Position numbers and translations under genes: made by a program. 64,000 nucleotides of DNA from assembly GCA_041395245.1 (NCBI GenBank), contig JAWLAY010000005.1, positions 186,001 through 250,000 on the forward strand. Direction: 5' to 3'. Under the pieces are notes generated by a model, which saw only the letters and a program-made list of their open reading frames with translations, had not been told where the DNA came from and did no database searches. This DNA comes from Aquimonas sp041395245. GTDB lineage: Bacteria; Pseudomonadota; Gammaproteobacteria; Xanthomonadales; Xanthomonadaceae. Of this stretch, positions 50,930 to 59,776 are shown piece by piece; position 1 is the stretch's first letter; every line of letters begins with the position of its first letter.

Positions 50930-53194
50930 TCAGTCGTCGATGTAGGGGGAATAAGAGGAAGTGGGCGGGGCTTTGAGGCCGATGCCCTGAAAGCCGCGAA
51001 GGCCACACGAGTTGCGCCATTTGTCGACGCCGCGATGGAGCAAGGTGTCGGAGAAGCGCCGCTGTGTTCCTACGAATTCCCCTGCGGCATCCGCCCAGCG
51101 TTTCCAATCGGAGAAGAGTTCCGCCGTCAGTGATTTGGCCGAGGGAGAGCGCACGCAGGATTCTTCGATCCAGCGCCCAACGGCATCTTCGGCTTCGAAA
51201 TATTCACCGGTGGCATCCACGACGCTGGCAGGCGGTTTGAGTCCGGACTGCTGCCACGCCAGACAGCCGTCCAGCATCCACGCGAGGATGCCGTCACGTT
51301 CTGCCAGCAGCTTGGCGGGAAGCTGGCCATCGCGTCGGTCTTCGGGAATCGTCACGGTGAACGGAATGAGGTGCAGACGGCGCTTCATCGCTTCGTCCAC
51401 ATTGCGCAGAGCGGGTTTGTGGTTGCCTGCGATCAGCAACTTGAACTGTGGCCAGTATTCGAAGAAGTCCTGGTACATGAAGCGTGCTGCGACCTTGTCA
51501 CCGCCGGTCAGGTTCTTGACCTTGGATTCCGCCCAGCGGCGTCCCTGTTCGGTTTCGATGGAGGACACGAAGCGTGCGCCACGCAGTCCGGCCAGATCGG
51601 TGGGGTGCCGGTCTGAGCGGGTTTCCATGAAGGTGTCGATGGGCGCGTTGGTGGCGTAATCACCGAGGATCGAAGCCAACGTGTTCAAGAACACGGATTT
51701 TCCGTTTGCGCCGGTTCCGTACAGGAAAAACAACGCGTGCTCGCGCGTGGAGCCGGTGAGGCAATAGCCCGCCATGCGTTGCAGGTAGTCCTGCAAGCTG
51801 CGGTCGCCACCGGTGACCTCGATCAAGAACTTGCGCCACGTCGGACAATCCCCGCCCGGTGTGGCCGTCGTCACCTTCGTCATGTGGTCGGCACGGTCGT
51901 GCGAACGCATCCGTCCGGTTTTCAGATCCACCACGCCGCCGGGCGTGTTGAGTAGCCAGGAATTGGCATCCCACTCGCCCGTGGTCGCTGCGTGACGTCG
52001 GTCGGTGCGCGCCTGCCTTTCCATCGCATTGAGCGCACTGGTGGACGACAATCGCACCGAAAGCCGATCCGAAGTGGCCTTGAGCGCCATCTCGCGGCAG
52101 ATGCCACGCATCATGTGCAGCACCAATTCGGTGTCGTCGTTTTTCCAGCGACGGCCTTCCCAATGCATCCACTTGCCCCAGACCGCGCAGTAGCGCCAGT
52201 CGCTGGCAAATCGTCGGGTGAAGTCGAGCGCAAGCGAATCGTCCGTGCCCCAGACCGCGTTTTCCGGTGGTGTTGATGCGGCTGGTTTCACGCTGGCGCG
52301 CGGCCCCTCAGCGAGAAATGCACTCACATCGAAACCCGCCGCGGTGGCGTCTGCTGCATCCCAACCTTCGGCTTCGTCGGAGGGCGGAATCAGCACGTCG
52401 CAACTCGTCGCTCCGGCGGCGAGCAACGCCTGTGCCGCCGCCAAGGCGTACTCGCGTCCGGGATTGTCATGATCGGGCCAGATCAGCACGGCCTTGCCGG
52501 ACAGCGGCGACCAGTCGGTTTTCTCGACCGGCGCATTCGCCCCGTGCATCGCCGTGGTGGCGGTGATGCCCAGACCGATCAGCGCCTGTGCGCATTTCTC
52601 GCCTTCGACCAGCACCACGTGCGAGGCGGCGGCGATGCCTGGCTGGTTGTAGAGCGGGCGCGGATCGGGCGGCGTCATCTTGCGGCGACGCGCGTCCCAC
52701 GGGCGAAACTCCTTCCTGCCGCCCGGTGGGTCGTAGCGGTACACGACCGCCAGCAATTTGCCGCTGGCATCAAGGTAATCCCACTTCGCGGTGGCCGGGC
52801 CAAGATCATCGACCGGCGCTTCCTTGCGCGATTTCTTCGGCGTAATCACCGTCGCACGTCCGAGGAGATCGGATGCCGCATCAAGTACACGCGGAAAATC
52901 GGTGTGGGCATTGATGCCACGCGCGGCGGCGATGAGATCGAAGATGTCGCCACCATCGCCGGTGGCGCGATCCGTCCACAGCCCGATCTTCTCGCCATCG
53001 AGCACAACTTCCAGACTGTCGCCCGGCGAGCCAAGCACGTCGCCGATCAGGAACAGTTCTTTGCGTTTCCTGCCTGCCGGAAACAGCGTGGTCAACACGC
53101 CGTCCAGTTTGGCGATCAGTGCAGTACGGATTTCATCGCGCTGCGCCGAACGATCCGGTTCAGGAACTGGTGCGGTGTCGTTGAAATCAAGCAT
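50930..53194 (-). CDS. P4-type primase-helicase (DUF5906/D5 family)
   Basis: The 754-aa protein starts MLDFNDTAPVPEPDRS. The first third includes a zinc-less primase/TOPRIM-like region (VVLVEGEKCAQALIGLG and AVLIWPDHDNPGREYA). The D5 N-terminal domain follows (about 340-480). The SF3 helicase has Walker A GTGANGKSVF, SIETEQGRRWAESKVKNLTGGD and LLIAGNHKPALRN. Such proteins prime and unwind DNA for phage and satellite replication. It overlaps the small AlpA-like gene by 8 nt. Intact. Confidence 0.85.
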   Translation of the reverse strand: MLDFNDTAPVPEPDRSAQRDEIRTALIAKLDGVLTTLFPAGRKRKELFLIGDVLGSPGDSLEVVLDGEKIGLWTDRATGDGGDIFDLIAAARGINAHTDFPRVLDAASDLLGRATVITPKKSRKEAPVDDLGPATAKWDYLDASGKLLAVVYRYDPPGGRKEFRPWDARRRKMTPPDPRPLYNQPGIAAASHVVLVEGEKCAQALIGLGITATTAMHGANAPVEKTDWSPLSGKAVLIWPDHDNPGREYALAAAQALLAAGATSCDVLIPPSDEAEGWDAADATAAGFDVSAFLAEGPRASVKPAASTPPENAVWGTDDSLALDFTRRFASDWRYCAVWGKWMHWEGRRWKNDDTELVLHMMRGICREMALKATSDRLSVRLSSTSALNAMERQARTDRRHAATTGEWDANSWLLNTPGGVVDLKTGRMRSHDRADHMTKVTTATPGGDCPTWRKFLIEVTGGDRSLQDYLQRMAGYCLTGSTREHALFFLYGTGANGKSVFLNTLASILGDYATNAPIDTFMETRSDRHPTDLAGLRGARFVSSIETEQGRRWAESKVKNLTGGDKVAARFMYQDFFEYWPQFKLLIAGNHKPALRNVDEAMKRRLHLIPFTVTIPEDRRDGQLPAKLLAERDGILAWMLDGCLAWQQSGLKPPASVVDATGEYFEAEDAVGRWIEESCVRSPSAKSLTAELFSDWKRWADAAGEFVGTQRRFSDTLLHRGVDKWRNSCGLRGFQGIGLKAPPTSSYSPYIDD

Positions 53195-53414
53195 GGCCCG
53201 CCTCCGATCCATCCGTCGACGGCTGTTTGGATTCCATCCACAGCGCCAGATCACTGGCCTTGAATCGGATCAGCGATCCAATGCGGTAGTACGGAATGCC
53301 ACGACGGTGGCGCTCTTGCAGGTTGACGAACCAGTGCAACGGCAGGTTGAACTGGTTGGAGGCTTGGCGAGAATCGATCATGCGTTCGCCCACGATGTTC
53401 GGGTCGTAATTCAT
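53187..53414 (-). CDS. AlpA-like helix-turn-helix protein
   Basis: The 75-aa protein (MNYDPNIVGERMIDSRQASNQFNLPLHWFVNLQERHRRGIPYYRIGSLIRFKASDLALWM) is a MerR/excisionase-like winged helix with the PYYRIG...RF...L..W signature. It may act as excisionase or early regulator. It overlaps both neighbours by a few bases. Confidence 0.75.
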   Translation of the reverse strand: MNYDPNIVGERMIDSRQASNQFNLPLHWFVNLQERHRRGIPYYRIGSLIRFKASDLALWMESKQPSTDGSEAGHA

Positions 53415-54151
53415 GCCATCACCCTCCAGCACCGGTCTTGCCACGCGCACATCCGGCACTCGAAGTGGGTTGGATCGTGGAACGCACGCGGCAGTTGTTC
53501 GCCTGCCTCCGTGGCGGTGATGACTTTCACCGCACGGTCGGTCATGCGTTGGGCCAGCGCCGCGTCGAACGGCACGCGCTCCACGTAGATCTCCATCGTG
53601 TCGGCATTGATCGCGGTGAACAGCGCCGGGTGTTCGTGCAGTTCCAGATGCGCCTGATACAAAGCGATCTGTGCGGCATAGACCGGCTTGCTGACGGCAA
53701 CACCCTTCGATGCCACATCGCGCCACGACTTCGCGCCGAGGCACTTGTTCTCCCACAGTGCCGGATACGCAAAGCCATCCGATCCCGCGACGATCACGCC
53801 ATCGACATGACCTTTGAGCCTGCCGTTGGCATCGGAAAACCCGAACTGCTCGCCGTTGGCCTTGCGGGTGCGAAGGTCGAAGCCCGCGCCGCGCAGCCAC
53901 GCCACCATGCAGTCCTCGACCACATGGCCGCGCTGGAAGATGCGCAGCATCCGGCCTTCGACATCGCGCCCGTAGTCCACCGGCGCTTTCGCGTACTCAT
54001 ATTGCAGCGCGCGCTCGCATTCCACGCCAAGGCGGGATGCGCCGAGGTAATCCCTCGGCGTTTCCTTGGCGCGCGCGATCTGCAATCCCCGGTCGATCAG
54101 CGCCGTGACCTGGCCGCTAACACTCGAACCGAAATTGAAATCCAGACTCAT
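53411..54151 (-). CDS. PD-(D/E)XK nuclease, Cas4/RecB-like
   Basis: The 246-aa protein has the nuclease core HVDGVIV (aspartate), WENKCLG (E-x-K) and the helix KPVYAAQIALYQAHLEL. An N-terminal cysteine (VECERALQYEYA) and the C-terminal ECRMCAWQDRC suggest a Cas4-like iron-sulphur site. In phages such enzymes act as recombination or replication exonucleases. ATG 54151 overlaps the upstream stop by 4 nt. Confidence 0.85.
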   Translation of the reverse strand: MSLDFNFGSSVSGQVTALIDRGLQIARAKETPRDYLGASRLGVECERALQYEYAKAPVDYGRDVEGRMLRIFQRGHVVEDCMVAWLRGAGFDLRTRKANGEQFGFSDANGRLKGHVDGVIVAGSDGFAYPALWENKCLGAKSWRDVASKGVAVSKPVYAAQIALYQAHLELHEHPALFTAINADTMEIYVERVPFDAALAQRMTDRAVKVITATEAGEQLPRAFHDPTHFECRMCAWQDRCWRVMA

Positions 54152-54624
54152 CGGTTGTCCCTCCAGAATTCCTTGTCTTCGAGGTCGTCGAAGCGCGGCA
54201 CGAGCGGATCGGGCGTTTCCGGCAGGCCACGCATCGGCGGGTACTTGCTCATCTCGTGGTGCGCGGCCATCGCGTTGGTGAAGCAGGTGACGATGGCGTC
54301 TATCACCGCGAGGGCTTCGTCCTCGGCGTAGTCGCCGAGGGGTTTGTCGAAGCCGATGGATTCCGCCGCCGCACCGAAGGCCTTGAGGCACTTCTTCAGG
54401 CAGGCGCGTTCGATCTCAGAGGCGTTGACCATCTCGGCCTCCGGTATCGGCGTGCTGCGTTCCTGCGCGGTTTTCCAGTGGCCGTACAGCGCGTGGAAGA
54501 TGTCCTGGCATCGTTTGGAGCAGAACACCCAGTCCAGAACGTGATGGCGCGGGTCGTTGACCTTGAAGCGCGTGTCGGTGTGGCCGAAGCCACGCGCGTG
54601 GCGTTTGCAGATCCAACATCTCAT
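54148..54624 (-). CDS. DUF6511-type zinc-binding phage protein
   Basis: The 158-aa protein begins MRCWICKRHARGFGHTD and has VFCSKRCQDIFHAL, a two-part zinc ribbon, as in DUF6511 phage proteins. A helical domain with GDYAEDEALAVIDAIVTCFTNAMAAHHEM follows. Role unknown; it accompanies phage nucleases. Confidence 0.7.
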   Translation of the reverse strand: MRCWICKRHARGFGHTDTRFKVNDPRHHVLDWVFCSKRCQDIFHALYGHWKTAQERSTPIPEAEMVNASEIERACLKKCLKAFGAAAESIGFDKPLGDYAEDEALAVIDAIVTCFTNAMAAHHEMSKYPPMRGLPETPDPLVPRFDDLEDKEFWRDNR

Positions 54625-54726
54625 CTGCCCTCCGTGCTTGCGTACCCTTGTTTCCCTTGACAGGACAACGGCTTAGCCGCGAATTGGCGCGACATTCCGG
54701 CTATTTGCGTACCCATGACGATCACC
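54625..54726 (-). other. Short gap in the early operon
   Basis: These 102 bases hold no recognised gene or signal. Confidence 0.4.
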
Positions 54727-55383
54727 TCACTGTGCCCATGCGGGTTTGGCCGACACCGGCGCACGGCTGGGCGCGGCGGGGCTGGGTGCAGGAGAGGCCG
54801 CAGTCACGGTGCCCGTGCGCGCCGTGGGCGCTGACGGTGCGACGGGTGCGCGTTGCGGCACGCCCATGAGCCGTGCGTAGTCGGGGTGGTCGGGTTCCAC
54901 CGCGAGCTTTACCACGTTGCGGTCGAAGCCCTTGGCGTCCTTCTCGATATCCACGCGCGCCAGAAACTCCAGACCATCGAGTTCATGGAACCCGGCGATG
55001 CGGCGCGCGTTGGTGGCGGGCGGCGAGTTGTCTGCCGGATGCACGTTACGGGCGGAATTGAGCGCGCCCCGAATGAAGCTGCGCCCCATCTGCCCCCATG
55101 TCGGGCCTTTGCTGGAATAGAGGCCGATGTTCGACCAGAGCTTGCGCTTGGAAAAATCACCACCGGTGACGATGAACTCGGCGGACAGATACACCGCGCC
55201 CGTCTCGAACGACTGCGTGGCATAGCCGCCTGTCCATCCCTGATTCGGATCATCGAAGCCACCAGGCTTGATGGTCATGCGGACGGGCAGGATCGTGCCC
55301 TTGGGGATCAGCTCGAAGGCACCTTGCTGCGAATCGGCATCGTTGAAGTCCGACCAGGACGGCGAAGAAACATGCGTGTTCAT
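54727..55383 (-). CDS. SSB-like phage DNA-binding protein
   Basis: The 218-aa protein (SPSWSDFNDADSQQGAFELIPKGTILPVRMTIKPGGFDDPNQGWTGGYATQ) contains VYLSAEFIVTGGDFSKRKLWSNIGLYSSKGPTWGQMGRSFIRGAL and a disordered P/A/T-rich tail ending in acidic-free AWAQ. The layout resembles DUF669-like single-strand-binding proteins of phages. It lies next to the AAA ATPase gene, as recombination pairs often do. Confidence 0.65.
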   Translation of the reverse strand: MNTHVSSPSWSDFNDADSQQGAFELIPKGTILPVRMTIKPGGFDDPNQGWTGGYATQSFETGAVYLSAEFIVTGGDFSKRKLWSNIGLYSSKGPTWGQMGRSFIRGALNSARNVHPADNSPPATNARRIAGFHELDGLEFLARVDIEKDAKGFDRNVVKLAVEPDHPDYARLMGVPQRAPVAPSAPTARTGTVTAASPAPSPAAPSRAPVSAKPAWAQ

Positions 55384-55386
55384 GGA

Positions 55387-56223
55387 TTACTCCTTGGAAT
55401 CGGGGGAAGAAGGAACCGGCGCGGCGACGTGGCCTGCGCACTTGGCGATCAGCGCGCCCAAGTCGGGTGGTTCGAGCAGGTCGAGGCGACCAGAGCGGTC
55501 TTTGGCCGGGAAGCCGTAGGGATTGAGCGTGTGCGAGACGAAGGCGCGGTAGGACGAGCCGTCCTCGGCCTTGATCTCGGCCAGCGTCACCACTTCATCG
55601 ACGATGCCGGGCATCTGCAGGCCGGTCTTGCTGCCTTCGATCTGCGGCTCGAACACCTTGCGACCGAAGTCATCAAGGCGTTCATCGAGGATCGCCACGA
55701 ACACGACGTTTTTGCCGCGTGCGTGCTGGAGGTGCGTGAGCGCCGCCACCATTTCCTGCCCGAGCAGGCCGTAGGCCGCCCGCAGATCAGCCTTGCCGGA
55801 ACGATCCGACACAGCACCGGGTTGCGATTTGCACCACGTGAAGCACAGCCGCGACATCTGCGTGATCGAATCCACGAAGAAGGTCGCGTAGCGGTCGAGC
55901 TGCGCTGGATCGCCGAACTGGCCGATGACGTGGTCGTAGTGCGCGACGGAGAACGGTGCTTCCGGCGGCAGCGAACGATCTGGCCCTGAGAGGAACACGA
56001 ACAGGTCACGGCACTCCGGCCATGAAGCCGGGCGAATGGTGTCGCCCGGCCAGTCCGCGACGGAAAGGTCGCCCGCCTCGATGTCGATGAACAAGGTCGA
56101 TGGTGGATCAAGATCACGAATTCGTGTGGTCTTGCCGATGCCCGACTTGCCGAGCATCAGGAGCTTCACTCCCTTGCGTTCGGCCATGCGCTGCGCGGCG
56201 CTGATGATGGGAAGGTTCATCAC
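55387..56223 (-). CDS. AAA/RecA-like phage ATPase (Sak4-like)
   Basis: The 278-aa protein has Walker A LGKSGIGKTT near residue 24 and a Walker B-like strand TFFVDSITQMSR, plus VVFVAILDERLDDFG. This fits the AAA_24/Sak4 ATPases, which act as RecA-like recombinases together with an SSB. The SSB-like gene is directly downstream. Its start codon overlaps the BRO gene stop by 4 nt. Confidence 0.8.
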   Translation of the reverse strand: MMNLPIISAAQRMAERKGVKLLMLGKSGIGKTTRIRDLDPPSTLFIDIEAGDLSVADWPGDTIRPASWPECRDLFVFLSGPDRSLPPEAPFSVAHYDHVIGQFGDPAQLDRYATFFVDSITQMSRLCFTWCKSQPGAVSDRSGKADLRAAYGLLGQEMVAALTHLQHARGKNVVFVAILDERLDDFGRKVFEPQIEGSKTGLQMPGIVDEVVTLAEIKAEDGSSYRAFVSHTLNPYGFPAKDRSGRLDLLEPPDLGALIAKCAGHVAAPVPSSPDSKE

Positions 56224-56981
56224 GCCACCTCGCGCAGGTGATCGACCACTGCCGGGTTCCAGAGAATCTGGTAACCGCTATGGCCGTTGCGGTTGTAGGG
56301 CATCGCCTCGGCCCAGCGTTCGCCTTCCTCGGTCAATTCCCATTCGTCGCGCTCGTTGCGGAATTGCAGACCGTTGTCGGCCAGCAGCCGATTGGTCTCC
56401 TTGGCGCTGGTGCCGAGCAGCTTCCCGATGGCGGTGGCATTGTGCGAACACACGGATTCTTCCAGCACCGGCAGGGCGCGGCGCAGAACTTCCGTGGTGA
56501 GGCCGGTGTTCTCCTGAATGCAGGTGAGCGTCGCGGCAGCGGCGATGCCAGCCTTCACGCCGGGCACCTTGGCGATGGCCTCGCCGATCAGCAGGATGGC
56601 CGAAACACGATCCTGCGTGGGCGCGGGCAGTGCCGCTTGCGAACCGGGTACGGCGTAGCTGCCGGTCTTGCGGATCGCGGGCAACACCTCGCTGGTTACC
56701 CACCGCTTGAAGCGTTTGGCGGTGTCCTTGGTGCTGCCGAGGATCAGGGCATACAGGCCGGATTCGTTGACGTGATTGGCGCGCTGCTTCCGGCCAAGGC
56801 TGTCGATGACCTCCATTTTTTGGAGGTCATCGGAATAGACGTGCGATTTGATCGCTTGAGAAGGATTGCCCAATTCCAGGGCATCACAAACGTCGTTGGT
56901 GTTGAACCACGGCTGGCCAACATCGTCCAGTTGAACACGGACGGCATGCGATTCAAAGCTGAAAGGGATGATCTTGCTCAT
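56220..56981 (-). CDS. BRO-family phage protein
   Basis: The 253-aa protein has an N-terminal BRO domain (about 5-110; FNTNDVCDALELGNPSQAIKSHV, NHVNESGLYALILGSTKDTAKRFKRWVTSEVLPAIRKTGSY). A linker leads to a C-terminal domain with AKETNRLLADNGLQ, a helix-turn-helix-like part. BRO proteins bind DNA and may act as early regulators or antirepressors. Confidence 0.9.
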   Translation of the reverse strand: MSKIIPFSFESHAVRVQLDDVGQPWFNTNDVCDALELGNPSQAIKSHVYSDDLQKMEVIDSLGRKQRANHVNESGLYALILGSTKDTAKRFKRWVTSEVLPAIRKTGSYAVPGSQAALPAPTQDRVSAILLIGEAIAKVPGVKAGIAAAATLTCIQENTGLTTEVLRRALPVLEESVCSHNATAIGKLLGTSAKETNRLLADNGLQFRNERDEWELTEEGERWAEAMPYNRNGHSGYQILWNPAVVDHLREVA

Positions 56982-56984
56982 GGC

Positions 56985-57470
56985 TCAGTCCTCGTGGCGC
57001 AGGGAGAGGCGGAAACTCGGCTTGCCGGGTTTCGCGGTACGGGCGGGTTCGAATTGCTCGCGCCATGCAGACGGCAGCGCGTTGAAGCGGGATTCGGGAA
57101 TCGAGAACTCGACGTCGATGTAGTCCTCGACGCGCTCACCGGCAGCGGCGATGCGGCGGGCGATCTCACCGAGGGTTTTCTGATCCCACGACACCCGCTT
57201 GGGGATGTCGCAGGTGACCCGCAGGATTCCGTCGCAGATGTGCGCAGTGCCGAAGTCCTTTCCTGCGTCGGCGCGCGCTGCCTTGAGTTGCTCGGCATAG
57301 GCCAGTTCGACGGCGGCATCGAATTTCGCCTTTGCCTTCTTGACGACATCGAGGGCTTCTTCGATCTGGCGAGACAGATCGAGTTTGCGGTCGGATGTGA
57401 GGGCAGCGATCTCGGCAACGGACAGTTCGAGAGTCCGCGACTGGGTGATGGGAGCGAGGTTCATATTCAT
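56985..57470 (-). CDS. Phage early protein of unknown function
   Basis: From ATG 57470 the product has 161 aa. It begins MNMNLAPITQSRTLELSVAEIAALTSDRKLDLSRQIEEALDVVKKAKAKFDAAVELAY, likely helical, and ends with a beta segment (VEDYIDVEFSIPESRFNALP). Not recognised. It lies between the HTH and BRO genes. Confidence 0.65.
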   Translation of the reverse strand: MNMNLAPITQSRTLELSVAEIAALTSDRKLDLSRQIEEALDVVKKAKAKFDAAVELAYAEQLKAARADAGKDFGTAHICDGILRVTCDIPKRVSWDQKTLGEIARRIAAAGERVEDYIDVEFSIPESRFNALPSAWREQFEPARTAKPGKPSFRLSLRHED

Positions 57471-57474
57471 GCCC

Positions 57475-57723
57475 TCACGCCATTGCCAGCTGGCTGGTGG
57501 ATTCGTGAAGAATCCGGCACTCGAAATCAAGGATGGCTTCGAGCGGATACCCGACGCGCTTGGACAATTTCAGGTATTTCGGTCCGCGTCCTTCATTCCT
57601 CCAACGCTGAAGCGTCTTGGGACTCATGCCCCAGCGATTGGCGACCTCGATCTCGTTCAGCACACGGCGGTCGCCGGGTGCCAGTCCGCCGATGGGCGGG
57701 GTGTTGCGGGCTTGCGGGTGCAT
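57475..57723 (-). CDS. AlpA/MerR-like helix-turn-helix regulator
   Basis: The 82-aa protein (VLNEIEVANRWGMSPKTLQRWRNEGRGPKYLKLSKRVGYPLEAILDFE) is a small DNA-binding excisionase-like regulator. ATG 57723 has GGAGGT directly upstream. It is the first gene of the early operon and lies just behind a cluster of inverted and direct repeats, its likely operator. Confidence 0.85.
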   Translation of the reverse strand: MHPQARNTPPIGGLAPGDRRVLNEIEVANRWGMSPKTLQRWRNEGRGPKYLKLSKRVGYPLEAILDFECRILHESTSQLAMA

Positions 57724-57773
57724 CGTGACCTCCAATGAAACGGCGTCGTGCCGTGGAGGTCATTTCAGTTTTT

Positions 57774-57835
57774 CAGTGGCGAACTTCCGATGGACGCACT
57801 GGCGAACATTTCCGACCACAGGATGTTCGCCAGTG
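57774..57835 (-). promoter_or_regulatory. Operator-like cluster of three TGGCGAAC repeats
   Basis: Two direct copies, CAGTGGCGAACTTCCGA (57774-57790) and CACTGGCGAACATTTCCGA (57797-57815), are followed by an inverted copy ending at 57835. The last two form a perfect 13-bp inverted repeat (arms 57797-57809 and 57823-57835) with a 13-nt spacer. They lie 50-110 nt upstream of the first early gene. Confidence 0.7.
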
Positions 57836-57856
57836 AATTCGCCGACCTGAAACGCG

Positions 57857-57881
57857 AACGGCGAGCACGAGGCTCGCCGTT
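57857..57881 (-). terminator. Hairpin behind the integrase operon
   Basis: A perfect 10-bp stem (AACGGCGAGC, GCTCGCCGTT) with a 5-nt loop lies 25 nt after the stop at 57906. The T tract is poor, so it may be a weak or factor-assisted terminator. Confidence 0.55.
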
Positions 57882-57905
57882 GTCGGGGATCAGGGCATTG
57901 AGGGG

Positions 57906-58367
57906 TCAGACGTCGGGGAATCCGAAAAGGCGACGCTGCTCGCCCCAGTCGCGGGGAATGCCGCCGACGCGACCGCGCAGCAGGTGCAGGTTGAGTTGGC
58001 GTGGCTGTCGGCCTTCAAGAATCGCCGCCACGATGTCCGGCGCAAGCGTGGTCATGCGGATCACTTCCGCTGCCCAGCCTTGCTCCATCTTCAGTGCCTC
58101 GCTCAATTGGGCAATCGTGGCGAACTTGCCGTCGTCGATCAGGCGCTGCCAGTGGAAGGCGCGCGCCAGCATGCGGATCATGGGTTCGTCGAAGCCGCCG
58201 ATGTGCTCGTTGCCCGGCGAGGGTGTCGGCGGAATCATGAGTTTTCGGTTGTGGCGACGTGTGATGGTCAGTGGCACCGTGGTGACGCGCTGACCATCGG
58301 CGACATAGTCGCGCGCCGGGTCGCCGGACGCGACGGTGATGGTGTGGCGGCGGGACGTCGGCGTCAT
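57906..58367 (-). CDS. Recombinase-associated helix-turn-helix protein
   Basis: The 153-aa protein starts MTPTSRRHTITVASGDPARDYVADGQRVTTVPLTITRRHNRKLMIPP and contains a ParB/HTH-like middle (DDGKFATIAQLSEALKMEQGWAAEVIRMTTLAPDIVAAILEGRQP). Proteins like this follow phage serine recombinases and are usually annotated as bacteriophage-related. It overlaps the integrase stop by 4 nt. It may help direct the recombination. Confidence 0.7.
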   Translation of the reverse strand: MTPTSRRHTITVASGDPARDYVADGQRVTTVPLTITRRHNRKLMIPPTPSPGNEHIGGFDEPMIRMLARAFHWQRLIDDGKFATIAQLSEALKMEQGWAAEVIRMTTLAPDIVAAILEGRQPRQLNLHLLRGRVGGIPRDWGEQRRLFGFPDV

Positions 58368-59776
58368 GCGGTAGCCTCCAGTTCACGGCATTCATCGACG
58401 AAGGCATGGGTGCAGACTTCCTTGCCCAGACCCAGCCAGCCGTCCTCGCGCCAGAGAATGTCCAATCCCTGATCGTGTAGTTGCACGCGTTCGATCAGGA
58501 GCCGAAGAATCCGCTGTTGCTCGATGGGGAACAGCTGCTCCCATACCTCGCCGATCCGGCGCATGCCCACGACAACCTGTGCTTCCTCAAGCTGCGCGCC
58601 TTCTGGATGGCGCTGGCACGCACGCCACACGCCGATCAGTACCTCCGGCGAAGTGAGCGCGGCGTGGACTTGGGCCAGCACCGCGTTCTCGATTTCGGCA
58701 GCGGGCAGATGGCCGATGTCTGACTTGCCGGGTTCGGCCACCGTGCCTGCGGCGTTGCGCTTGTGCAGGTAGGGCACGTAGTAGCGATAGTGGCGACCGT
58801 TCTTCTTGCGGGTGTAGGAATGCAGCATCTTCTGGCCGTCCGGTGCAAACAGCAGCCCCGCCAGCAAGGCGGCGTGCTGGGTCTTGCGTTCGCGCGGAGC
58901 CTGCTTGCGCCGTTCGACGAAGGCGTGTGCGGCATTCCACGCGGTTGGTGACACGATGGCTTCGTGCTGGCCATCGAACCAACGGCCTTTGAGCGAGATT
59001 TCGCCAAGGTAGATGCGGTTGCGCAGCAGGACGAACAGGTACTGTTGGTCGATGGTGCGTCCCTCGCGCTGCTTGCCGGTTTGCGTCGTCCACGCCTTGG
59101 TGGTGTGGCCTTCGTGTTCCAGTTCGCGCACCAGCCGCGCAGCCGATCCGTGTTCGCCGTAGCGCCGAAAGATGTCGCGCACCAGTTTGGCTTCGGCCTC
59201 GTTCACGATCAGCTTCCGATCCACCACGTCGTAGCCCAGGGGCGGTACGCCACCCATCCACATCCCTTTGGCCTTGCTGGCCGCAAACTTGTCGCGGATG
59301 CGCTCGCTGGTGACCTCGCGCTCGAACTGCGCGAAGGAGAGCAAGATGTTCAGGGTCAACCGTCCCATCGAGGTGGTGGTGTTGAACTGCTGCGTGACCG
59401 AAACGAAGGACACACCGTTGCGGTCGAACACATCGACCAGCTTGGCAAAATCCGCAAGGCTGCGCGTGAGGCGGTCGATCTTGTAAACCACCACGATGTC
59501 CACGCGTTTGGCCTCGATATCAGCCAGCAGGCGGCGCAGGCCGGGGCGGTCGATGTTGCCGCCGGAGAATCCGCCATCGTCGTAGCTGCCATCCAGTGCG
59601 ATCCAGCCTTCGTGGCGCTGACTGGCGATGTAGGACATGCCAGCGTCGCGTTGGGCTTCGAGGCTGTTGTATTCCTGATCCAGGCCTTCGTCGGTGGACT
59701 TGCGCGTGTAGACCGCGCAGCGCTTTTTTGCCACGACCGGTGTGGGTGGCTCGAAGGTGGGGCGTTGCGGTTTCAT
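58364..59776 (-). CDS. Large serine integrase of the prophage
   Basis: The 470-aa protein starts at ATG 59776. The resolvase domain has CAVYTRKSTDEG with the catalytic serine, and IVVVYKIDRLTRSLADFAKLVD and NILLSFAQFEREVTSERIRDKFAASK follow. The recombinase domain (GGVPPLGYDVVDRKLIVNEAEAKLVRDIF, LLRNRIYLGEISLKG) and a zinc-ribbon/coiled-coil end complete it. It should catalyse integration and, with a directionality factor, excision. The frame upstream of 59776 belongs to the DUF2924 gene. Intact. Confidence 0.9.
   Translation of the reverse strand: MKPQRPTFEPPTPVVAKKRCAVYTRKSTDEGLDQEYNSLEAQRDAGMSYIASQRHEGWIALDGSYDDGGFSGGNIDRPGLRRLLADIEAKRVDIVVVYKIDRLTRSLADFAKLVDVFDRNGVSFVSVTQQFNTTTSMGRLTLNILLSFAQFEREVTSERIRDKFAASKAKGMWMGGVPPLGYDVVDRKLIVNEAEAKLVRDIFRRYGEHGSAARLVRELEHEGHTTKAWTTQTGKQREGRTIDQQYLFVLLRNRIYLGEISLKGRWFDGQHEAIVSPTAWNAAHAFVERRKQAPRERKTQHAALLAGLLFAPDGQKMLHSYTRKKNGRHYRYYVPYLHKRNAAGTVAEPGKSDIGHLPAAEIENAVLAQVHAALTSPEVLIGVWRACQRHPEGAQLEEAQVVVGMRRIGEVWEQLFPIEQQRILRLLIERVQLHDQGLDILWREDGWLGLGKEVCTHAFVDECRELEATA

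Noticed and set aside
57748..58293. Plus-strand open frame of 181 codons across the early operator region
   Set aside because: Its first part consists of the operator repeats and terminator hairpin, and the rest is antisense to the recombinase-associated gene.
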